From Mycobacterium sp. (GTDB lineage Bacteria > Actinomycetota > Actinomycetes > Mycobacteriales > Mycobacteriaceae), in the NCBI GenBank assembly GCA_020438845.1, contig JAGQTV010000027.1, forward strand, positions 1-44,909: a stretch of 44,909 nt of DNA, read 5' to 3'. A model generated the notes under the pieces. That model searched no databases, had not been told where the DNA came from, and worked only from the letters and a program-made list of their open reading frames with translations. The position numbers and the translations under genes were made by a program. Positions 25,507 to 34,600 of the stretch are shown here, piece by piece. The first letter of the stretch is position 1; each line of letters starts with the position of its first letter.

Positions 25507-25641
25507 TCAGCGCTTTTTGGGATGCAAAGCTGCATCGGTGGACGAGGTGTGATCTTCTTTGGCCTTCTTGGCGGCCCGCTTTTCTTTGAGGGATTTGCCA
25601 GATTTCTTCGTCATGGATTGGCGGGGAGATTTGTCTGACAT
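25507..25641 (-). CDS. Lysine-rich 44-residue protein
   Basis: The short frame codes for a very basic protein: MSDKSPRQSMTKKSGKSL, then KEKRAAKKAKEDH, a short polar spacer, and a C-terminal PKKR. Over a quarter of its residues are Lys or Arg. There is no hydrophobic stretch, so it is probably a disordered nucleic-acid or ribosome-associated peptide. Small proteins of just this type are widespread in actinobacteria, which, with its clean start and stop in an otherwise gene-poor gap, supports a real gene. No strong ribosome binding site is visible. Function is unknown. Confidence 0.6.
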   Translation of the reverse strand: MSDKSPRQSMTKKSGKSLKEKRAAKKAKEDHTSSTDAALHPKKR

Positions 25642-25928
25642 CACTGGCCCAATTCAGATAGGGGGCCTGAGTGGTCCCGATCACTCGACCCTACGCGAAG
25701 AAACCCGCACGCACGAACTGTGGCGAAAGCAGTTGGTTCGGCTGATCTTGGCCCGCAATCGTGGCTACCGATCACCGAACTAGCCTGGCGGATTGCCAAT
25801 TTGTGGTCCTGCCGACTCGGGAAGCCCGCGCAGCCGCCTCCGCATGGCTATATCGTGCTCTTCCCTGTTCCGTACCTGCGAGGGGGCCTTGACCTCATCT
25901 GGTGGAGACGGGATTGGTGCCTGGGCCG
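25642..25928. other. Intergenic stretch without recognisable features
   Basis: These 287 bases lie between the start of the lysine-rich gene and the stop of the pectate-lyase-like gene. I see no gene with a credible start and no clear hairpin terminator. Confidence 0.4.
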
Positions 25929-28406
25929 CTAGCCGGCCCAGCCGGTGATCCGGCTTGTGGACAACTCCTGCAGATATACCTCCAGGTCGGTGTAGCCGAC
26001 CGACGAGAGGTTGTGCGCGTTGGTGTTTCCGATGTTCGGGTCCAGCCCCCGCGCGATCTCCCAACTGTCGGGCATGCCGTCGTTGTCGGTATCGGTCGGC
26101 GCGGTCGGCGCGGCTCCGGAATAGGCCGGCAGCAGGGCGTCGCCGGCCGGGTTGGTGTTTCGGGGATCAGAGGCGATGGTGTCGGTGGCGACGTTGCGCA
26201 TCAATCGGATGTCCATCGGGTCCCGTGGCCAGGCGCCAGCGGTGTTGAGCAGAAGGTTCACCAGTTGATCGGTTGGGGTGTACGTGATGGAAGGGAACGG
26301 ATTGCGGCTCGAAAGTTTCTGCGCCACCTGCGAACCGGTATCGGGATCGGTGACGGACTGGAAGTCGTTACAGCAATAGAAGAGTTGGTAGTCCGACCAG
26401 GCCGGGTAGAGGTTCATCTTGTTCCCGCTGACGTAGAGATGGTTGAGCGAGGTGCGCATGATCTGGTCGTCGAACATGCCGTAGGGGAAGCTGTCGCGAA
26501 CCCGGAAATAGTTGTTGACCGCGTTGAGGTTCCAGTAGATCGGGTAGGGATTGCCGCTTCTGTCGGTGAGCGAACCGCTGTCCGGGCCCAGCGCGACGAA
26601 GAAGTTGGGATCCCAATAGAGGTTATTGGACATCTCCAGGTTCATGTAGGAACGCGCTGCCGCCAACGACTCTCGGCTGCCCTCGGGGAGTCGGCCCTCG
26701 ATCCGGTTGAACACGTTGTGGTGCAGTGACACATTGTCCAGGCCGAAGCCGTAGGCCGGGTTGGAGTAGTTCATCAACACCCCGCCGTAGAACGAATGCC
26801 CGCCGATGGTTTCGGCGATGATGGTGTTCTGGACGGTGATGTCGTGGGAGTAGGAGATCTCGATCGCCTCGTCGTTGGCGTTGCCGATCGAGACATGGTC
26901 GACGATCGCATTGCGGGTGTAGCGGATCCTCAGGCCGTCGTCGCTCAGGTCGCCGGTACCGGGTCGAATCCGAATATGTTGCAGAATCCAGTTTTCCGCG
27001 AAGTCTGCCGGCATCTGAACGGCTTGATCCTGGTAGGGGGTCTCGTCGGTGACGAAGCCCCGCACTGTGATCCCACCCGGTGAGGTTTGTCCGGCGATGG
27101 TGACGTCCCCGTTGGTCAGGTGGATCTGGGTGTTGATCACGCCGCTGACCTTGAACAGGATGTACTTGGCCCCGGGCTGATCGATTGCCCACTGCAACGA
27201 ACCCGGACCGTCGGCGTTGAGGTTGGTGACGTAGATGACGTCGCCGCCGCGCCCCCCGGTAGCGTAGGCGCCGAAACCCTCGGCGCCGGGGAACGCCACC
27301 AGTGCTGTGGCGGTGCTGCCGGCCGGGCTGACCGGAACCACGACGCCCGCCGCAGCGGTTCCGCCGCGGCCGTCGTCGATGGACACGGTGAAGTTGTCCT
27401 GTAGGTCGGCCGGAGTGGCGGTCGGGGAGGCGGCATTGGTACGGGCGGTGTCGGTTGGGGTGTAGGTGAAGGAGCCGCTGATGCCGACGACCACGGCTCC
27501 CTTGCTCGTCGTCGTCGAACCTGAGTAGGTCAACGGGTCGCCGTCGACGTCGCTGCCGATCACGCGGCCGGTCACCACTCCGGTGACCGGGTCGGGGCTG
27601 CCGACGGTGACGGTCGCCGTCGGCGCGTGGTTACCCACGCCGAATGGGGCGACGCTCACCGGCACCGTTGCCGTGCCGGTGTGGCCACTGCTGCCGAGCA
27701 GGCCGAAGGTCAGCAGATTCAGAAGGCCCGCCATGCCATGCACATGGAATCCACTGCCCGCGTCACTGACCGTGACCTGGAACGAATCGGTGGTGCCCGT
27801 CGCGGCTACCGCAGGGTCGGCGGTGTAGGTGTAGGTCCCGGCGCCGTTCACGGTCACCGTGCCGTGCTGGGGGCTCTGGGTGACGGAGTAGGTCAGCGTT
27901 GCGCTGTCTGGGTCGGAGGCATTGAGTGCGCCGGTGATTACTCCGCCGGAGGCCTGCCCGGTCTGGCTGGGGTGCAGCATCGGGGTTGCGTTGCGGAAGA
28001 CCGAGGACCGGGCTGCGCCGACTGCTGCTGCACTTGTGGTGACCGCCGTCGGACTGACTGAGGCGGCGCCGGCAGACTGCCGGCGCGCGGCCGCGGGGAG
28101 TGCCGGTAGGGCGGGTGCTTGTCCACCGAATCCGGTCACCGTGGTGGCGATCCGTGGGATTACTGCATTCGCCCGGACACTCGCGGCGACGCGCCTGGAT
28201 GCGGAATCACCGGCGGGACGCGCCGAACGGGTGGCATTGGCGGCCCGTGACGTCGTCGGCCCGGAGTTCTGGTTCTGGGAACTCGACGCGTCCGCGTCCC
28301 GGGGTGCCGCGTCGGCGTGTCCTGCAGAACCGATCGCGATGGCTGTACCAATGCCGAGCATTGCAGCCAAGGGACCGAGGCGACCGATGAAAGCTGCTGC
28401 GCTCAT
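25929..28406 (-). CDS. Secreted pectate-lyase-like protein with VCBS domains
   Basis: The 825-residue exported protein starts with an unusual signal segment (FIGRLGPLAAMLGIGTAIA, ending near GHADA). A disordered Ser/Ala/Arg linker of about 100 residues follows. Two cadherin/VCBS-like beta domains come next (about 145-350: GALNASDPDSATLTYSV, GTVTVNGAGTYTYTAD; and GRVIGSDVDGDPLTYSG, DNFTVSIDDGRGG). The last part is a right-handed beta-helix of the pectate lyase PL1 type, entered by FPGAEGFGAYATGGRGGDVIYV, with DDGLRIRYTRNAIVDHVSI and EIIAETIGGH-like rungs. Near the end is a calcium loop, DTDNDGMPDSWE. It probably cleaves or binds an acidic polysaccharide outside the cell. The start is set by TTGGGAG before the ATG; 11 extra residues are possible upstream. 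Confidence 0.85.
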   Translation of the reverse strand: MSAAAFIGRLGPLAAMLGIGTAIAIGSAGHADAAPRDADASSSQNQNSGPTTSRAANATRSARPAGDSASRRVAASVRANAVIPRIATTVTGFGGQAPALPALPAAARRQSAGAASVSPTAVTTSAAAVGAARSSVFRNATPMLHPSQTGQASGGVITGALNASDPDSATLTYSVTQSPQHGTVTVNGAGTYTYTADPAVAATGTTDSFQVTVSDAGSGFHVHGMAGLLNLLTFGLLGSSGHTGTATVPVSVAPFGVGNHAPTATVTVGSPDPVTGVVTGRVIGSDVDGDPLTYSGSTTTSKGAVVVGISGSFTYTPTDTARTNAASPTATPADLQDNFTVSIDDGRGGTAAAGVVVPVSPAGSTATALVAFPGAEGFGAYATGGRGGDVIYVTNLNADGPGSLQWAIDQPGAKYILFKVSGVINTQIHLTNGDVTIAGQTSPGGITVRGFVTDETPYQDQAVQMPADFAENWILQHIRIRPGTGDLSDDGLRIRYTRNAIVDHVSIGNANDEAIEISYSHDITVQNTIIAETIGGHSFYGGVLMNYSNPAYGFGLDNVSLHHNVFNRIEGRLPEGSRESLAAARSYMNLEMSNNLYWDPNFFVALGPDSGSLTDRSGNPYPIYWNLNAVNNYFRVRDSFPYGMFDDQIMRTSLNHLYVSGNKMNLYPAWSDYQLFYCCNDFQSVTDPDTGSQVAQKLSSRNPFPSITYTPTDQLVNLLLNTAGAWPRDPMDIRLMRNVATDTIASDPRNTNPAGDALLPAYSGAAPTAPTDTDNDGMPDSWEIARGLDPNIGNTNAHNLSSVGYTDLEVYLQELSTSRITGWAG

Positions 28407-28506
28407 GGCACTCCCAACTCTTAGCTGTGATTGCATCACAACAGTTCATTGGGTGTTGGATAGTTTGCCGAACTCAGCCTACTGGTGACAAAGGTCCTTC
28501 TCCGAT

Positions 28507-28520
28507 GGGACTTTAGTCCC
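28507..28520. promoter_or_regulatory. DosR (DevR) box core
   Basis: GGGACTTTAGTCCC is a perfect match to the 14-bp core of the mycobacterial DosR box (GGGACTWWAGTCCC). The three flanking bases on each side do not match the outer consensus. It lies 101 bases before the lyase start and 174 before the PGRS-like start, in their shared promoter region. DosR switches on genes under hypoxia, nitric oxide or carbon monoxide. Confidence 0.75.
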
Positions 28521-28603
28521 TCGGCGAGTCGGGGTTGCGGTTCGGCACTTGTCATGGCCCAAGGACCGGGCGGTGGTTAACACGATCGTCATCAATCCGA
28601 GGA

Positions 28604-28623
28604 AATGCCGGACATGCGGCATT
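28604..28623. promoter_or_regulatory. Inverted repeat upstream of the PGRS-like gene
   Basis: AATGCCG (28604-28610) and CGGCATT (28617-28623) form a perfect 7-bp inverted repeat around GACATG, about 70 bases before the start of the PGRS-like gene. It may be an operator or an mRNA leader hairpin. The cognate regulator is unknown. Confidence 0.45.
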
Positions 28624-28693
28624 CCTGACTGAATACTTAGCTTTCTATAAGCGAGAGATCGGCTCTCGCGGTGGATTTTTTAAGGATTCAGCG

Positions 28694-31600
28694 ATGGGTT
28701 CATCAGATTCCGCCCCGGCGGTCCAGCAGCATGCCTCGGCCGGTCGGATTCGTCCCATCGAGAGCCCCGTGGTGAAGCCCGTTCCTTCGGGCAACCACCG
28801 CTACGTGGGCCGGGTGGGCGCGCTGGCTGTGGCGCTGGGTGTGGGCGCGGCAATAGCGTCATTACCTGCCATCGCTGCCGCCGACACCACCGGATCGGCT
28901 GGCTCGACCGGCTCAGCCTCGGATGCCGGCCAGAGCCGCTCCGCCGCCCACGCAGGCCCGGCTCGTTCGGCGGCCCGGCAGCGGTCCTCTGGCGCAGCGC
29001 AGTCGGGTTCGGAGCGCGGGTCTGCGGCCCCGCGCTCGACCGAGCGGCGAACGGGTCGGTTGCCGATGGCGATGCCGGACGGTGATTCGGGCGCCACTGT
29101 GGCGACATCGGTGATCGCGGCCCCACCCGCCGCTGCCAAGCCACCGACCCCGCAGAAGAACCCTGCAGTGCCGGCTGCGGCGGCGCTCGAATGGGTCGCG
29201 GCGGCAGGCCAGTCGGCCAACCGGAAGGCAACTGACGCCGCAGGGCCCCAGGCTGCCGCGGTGGCCAGTGTGAAAGCGGCCAAAATCGGCGGCTTGTGGC
29301 TGTTCGGCAACGGCACTGCCGACCACCCCAACGGTGGCTTCTTTGGCGGCAGTGGCTTCAGCTGGGATGCCACGACCTGCCCGGACGGCGGCTGCGACGG
29401 CGGTAACGCCGGCCTGCTCTACGGCAACGGCGGTAACGGCTACCTCGGCGGCAATGGCGGTAACGGCGGCTGGTTCGGCAACGGGGGTGACGGCGGCAAC
29501 GGCGTCTACTACATCAACACCGGCGGCGTAGGCGGCAACGGCGGTAACGGCGGTGTCTTCTACGGCCGGGGTGGTTCCGGCGGCATCGGCGCCGAAGCCC
29601 TCTATGGCGGCACCGGCGGCACCGGCGGTAATGGCGGCCGGGGCGGTCTCTTCGGCGGCGATGGTGGCGGCGGCGGGGCCGGCGGCTGGGGCGGGTTCTA
29701 CGGTGCGATCGGTGGGGTGGGCGGTAACGGCGGAAACGCGGGCCGGTTCGCCCTCCTCGGGCGCGGCGGCGACGGCGGTATCGGCGGGACCGGCGAGGCC
29801 AACCTCCCGCTGGCTCCCTCCCAGAAAGCCCCGGACCCCAACCCCAACGGCGGCGACGGGGGTAACGGCGGAAGCGGTGGCAAGGGTGGCATGTTCACCT
29901 CCGGCGGCGCTGGAGGCGCGGGCGGCGACGGCCGCTACGGCGGCGATGGTGGTGACGCCGGGAACGCCGGGTCCCTCACCGGCAGCGGAGGTACCGGCGG
30001 TGCAGGCGGCAACGCCTACGGCGACGACACCACCGTGGGCGGCCAGGGTGGCGCGGGCGGCAACGCCGGTCTGATCTCGGGTAGCGGTGGCGCCGGCGGT
30101 GCCGGCGGCAATGGTTGCAGTACCTACCGGTCGTTGTCCTGCACCGGGGCAGGCTCGGGCGGTGACGGCGGTTCGGCTGGCGACAGCGCCCGATTCTTCG
30201 GCGCGGGCGGCGCCGGTGGCGCGGGCGGAAATGCGGCCTCGGCCCAGGCAAATGCCGGTAACGGCGCCGACGGTGCGTCGGCCAGGTCGCTGTTCGGCAC
30301 GGGTGGCAAAGGCGGCGCGGGCGGCGCCGGCGCAACGGCCGGGACTGCCGGCGACGGCGGGAACGCCGGTCGACTGGTCGGTGACGGTGGCCAGGGCGGC
30401 ACCGGCGGTGCCCTGAGTATCGCGGCAGGCGTCCTGGGTCAGCAGGCCGGGACCGGCGGAACCGGTGGGAACGGCGCCATGCTGTTCGGTTCCGGCGGCA
30501 AAGGCGGCGCCGGTGGTGCCGTCTCGGCCACGAGCAGCACCTACGAACTCTTCGCTGGGACCGGCGGCCAGGGCGGCGATGCCAAGAAGTTCGCCTTGTA
30601 TGGCAGCGGCGGTGCCGGTGGTAAAGGTGGTGCCGGTGCTATGGGCGCCGCAGGCACCTTCGGCAAGGACGGAACCCTGGGCACGAGCGCGGCCACTCCC
30701 GCGACCGACGGGGGCACCGGCGGCAACGGTGGCACCGGCGGCGCTGGCGGCACCGGCGGCAACGGCGGCGCGGGCAGTTCGATCTTCGGCTTCGGTGGCG
30801 CCGGCGGCGCCGGTGGCCGCGGTGGCGACGGTGGCGGTGGGGGCTTCGGTGGTTCTGGCGGCCTGGGCACGGGGATCCTCCTCGCCAACCAAGGCGGTAA
30901 GGGCGGCAACGGCGGCGACGGCGGCGACGGCGGTAACGGCGGTGCCGGTGGCAGTGCCGGTGCCGGAGCCATCCTGTTCGCCTTCCGTTTGTTCGGTGAC
31001 GGCGGAAACGGCGGCGACGGCGGCAACATCGGACTCGGTGGCAACGGTGGCAATGGTGGTGATTCGTCCTCTGGTAAGGACGGCGGGGCAGCGGGCAACG
31101 GCGGCGACCCCGGGACCGCCGCAGGCCTGGGAGGCGTGGGTGGAGCCGGCCGCGAGGGCGGGAAAGCCGGCGCGGACGGCGCAATCCTCACCACGCCGTC
31201 CGGCAATGGCGGCAATGGCGGCAGCGGTGGTCCCGGCGGGACCGGTAACGGCGTCGCGGGTGGTAACGGCGGGGCGCTGGGCAACGGCGGTAACGGTGGC
31301 AACGGCGGCGGAGGCGGCAACACCAAGGGTGGGGTCGGCGGCCTTGGCGGTCTGATCTCGGGTAACGGCGGTAACGGCGGTAACGGCGGCGGAACCGGAT
31401 CCGGTGGCAAAGGCGGTGACGCCCAGGTGAACGGTAACGGCGGTACCGGCGGCACCGGCGGTGGCAACGGTGGTGCCGGTGGCGCCGGCGGTCTAGGTGG
31501 CACCGCCACGGGTAACGGCGGTAACGGCGGTACCGGTGGCGCCGGCGGTGGCAATGGCGGCGATGGCGGTGCCGCGGGCGGGGGCCTGTCCGAGGGAACG

Positions 31601-34600
31601 GGCAATGGCGGTAATGGCGGTGCAGGCGGAACCGGCAAGGACGGCGGCGGCACCGGTGGTACCGGTGGGAAGGGTGGCAACGCCTCGCTGTCCGGCACCG
31701 GTGGCAACGGCGGTGCCGGTGGCGCCGGCGGTGTCGGCACGAGTGGCGATGGCGCAAAGGGCGGCGGCAATGCCACCACCGGTGGTACCGGTGGTACCGG
31801 TGGCGTCGGCGGTGTCGGTGGTTCGGGAGGCTTGACGGCCGGTAACGGCGGCAACGGTGGTGCCGGTGGCGTGGGTGGCGTCGGCGGCAGCGCGATTGGC
31901 GGCGCCGGCACTGCTGGAACCGCAGGCACCGCCAAGAACCCCGACGGTGGCACCGGCGGAAACGCAGGAACCGGCGGTACCGCGGGCGCGGGCGGCACCG
32001 GCGGTGCGGGCGGCAGCGGCGGCAAGGCGCTCGCCGGCTACCTGACCACCGACGGGGTCGGCGGCGCAGGCGGTGCCGGTGGTACGGGTGGTTCCATCGG
32101 CGGCGGTGTCGGTGGTGCCGGCGGTGCCGGCTTCACTCCTGCCAAGGCGGGCGATAACAACGGTGCTGGCGGCAATGGCGGCAACGGCGGTAACGGCGGC
32201 GACCGGGGCACCGGAACTGTGGGAGTCGGCGGCGCCGGCGGTGCGGGCGGCTCCGGTTCGTCTCAGGGCGCTGACGGTGGCAGCGGTGCGGCAGGCGGCG
32301 TAGTGGGTGGCACCGGTGGCGCCGGCGGCGACGGTGGCAGCTCTTTCGCCGGCACGGGCAAGGCCGGCGGCAACGGCGGCGCCGGCGGCGATGCGGGCTC
32401 GGTCGGAAACGGTGGTCAGGGCGGCGCAGGCGGCGACGGCGCCAGCGGAACAAGTGTTGTCGGCGGAAACGGTAGCGCCGGGACGAGCGGCGGTGCAGGG
32501 GGCGACGCCACAGACGGCGGTACCGGTGGTGACGGCGGTACCGGCGGTGCTGGTGGTGCCGGCGGCAAGGGCGGTGCCGTGTCTGGTGACGGTGGTACCG
32601 GTGGTGCCGGCGGTGCTGGTGGTGCCGGTGGAAACGCGCAAGGCGGTACCGGTGGTGCCGGCGGGAACGGCGACGCCATCAATGTCGATGGCGGTACGGG
32701 CGGCAATGGGGGAGCCGGAGGAACCGGCGGTAAGGGTGCCGCCGGCGGGGCCGGCGGCGCGGGAGGCAAAGCTCTGGCTGCCTCTGGCACCGACGGCATC
32801 GGCGGCAACGGCGGCACCGGCGGCAACGGCGGCGCGGCCAACCCCGGCAATGGAGGCAACGGCGGCACCGGCTTCTCCCCGACCAATGCGGTGGTGAACG
32901 GCGGCGCGGGCGGAAACGGCGGCAACGGCGGCAAAGGGGGCGCGCCGGGTGTCGCCGCGGGAACCGGCGGTGCGGGCGGTAAGGGTGGTACGGGATCCCA
33001 GACGGGAACGACTGGGGCCGCCGGTACCAGCGGTAACCCGCCGGGCGTCGGCGCGAACGGCGGTAACGGCGGTGCGGGCGGTAACGCCTTCGCAGGCACC
33101 GGAAAGGCCGGCGGCGCCGGTGGCAACGGCGGTGACGGCGGCTCGATTGGCAACGGTGGTGCCGGTGGTGCCGGTGGTGCCGGCGCCATCGGAGCAGACG
33201 GCAACGGGACAACTGGTGGAACCGGTGCCGACGGCACGGACGCCACCAAGGGCGGCGATGGTGGTGCAGGTGGTGCCGGTGGTGGCGGTGGCAATGGTGG
33301 CGTGACCTCCGGCAGCGGTGGTGCAGGTGGTGCCGGCGGTGTCGGCGGTGCCGGCGGTGGCGCGGCGGGCGGTAACGGCGGTGCTGGTAGCACCGGCAGC
33401 GTTGGCACTCCTACCGGTGGGAACGCTGGAAGTGGCGGCAACGGCGGTGTGGCCGGCAACGGCGGTATCGGCGGCAAGGGCGGTAACGGCGGCAAGGCGC
33501 TGGGAGGTTCCGGGTCCACCCTGTCGATCGACGGAGTCGGCGGTAACGGTGGCACCGGAGGCGCTGGCGGCAGCGCGAAGGCGGGTAATGGTGGTGCCGG
33601 CGGCACCGGCTACTCCCCGACGGCGGCGGGTCAGAACGGTGGTGGCGGCGGCAACGGCGGCAATGGCGGCGATCCCGGCGTTGCCGGAAAGGGCGCAGCG
33701 GGCGGCACCGCCGGGACCGGCTCCACCACGGGCGATGGCGGTGCGCAGGGTGCGGATGGCGCACCGGTAACGGGCACCGGTTCCGGCGGCACCGGCGGAA
33801 AGGGTGGCAACGCAGGTGTGGGCGCCACCGGTGGTGCCGGTGGCAAGGGCGGCAACGGCGGCAAGGTCGGAAGCGGCGGCGCCGGGGGCGACGGCGGCAA
33901 TGGCGGCGCCGGCGTCAGCGGCGATGGCAAGGCCGGATCCACGGGCGGTACTGGCGCGAACGGCACCAACGGCGGCGACGCCACGAAGGGCGGTCCGGGC
34001 GGAGCGGGCGGCGCCGGCGGGGCCGGTGGAACCGGCGGCAGCATTTCGGGCAACGGCGGGAGAGGCGGCACCGGCGGTACCGGCGGTGTGGGCGGTTCAG
34101 CCAGCGGCGGCACCGGTGGTGCCGGTGGCACCGGCAAGACCGGAAATGCATCCACGCCCGCAGGAACCGGCGGCAACGGTGCGACGGCCGGTAATGGCGG
34201 AACCGCAGGCGTCGGCGGAGTCGGGGGCGCAGGCGGCAAGGGTGGCCAGGTTCTCGGGCAGGGCGCTGTCGGCGCGGGTGGCGCAGGCGGCGCAGGTGGC
34301 GCGGGCGGCAATGCCAATGGCGGCACCGGCGGCAGCGGTGGCCCCGGCGGCGAGGGCGGCGGAGCCACGAAGACCGTGTTGGGTAAAGGCGCGTCGGGCG
34401 GCACCGGCGGCAACGGCGGCCAGGGCGGGAACCCCGGCACTGCAGGGGCAGGTGGGGCAGGTGGCGCGGGCGGATCTGACGGATCGGGATCCGGCTCAGG
34501 TGCCGATGGTCAAGGTGGCGCCAACGGATCCCAGTCCGGCGGAACCGGTGGTAAAGGCGGTACCGGCGGCAATGGTCAAGGCAACATCAACAACAATCCG

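Noticed and set aside
28535-28693. In-frame extension upstream of the PGRS-like start
   Set aside because: No ribosome binding site and no sequence resemblance. It would also cover the 28604 inverted repeat.
28913-34440. Very long antisense reading frames (up to about 660 codons) opposite the PGRS-like gene
   Set aside because: GGC/GGT triplet repeats lack stops on the opposite strand by composition. The frames have no start signals and encode only Pro/Ala or Arg/His-rich repeats.
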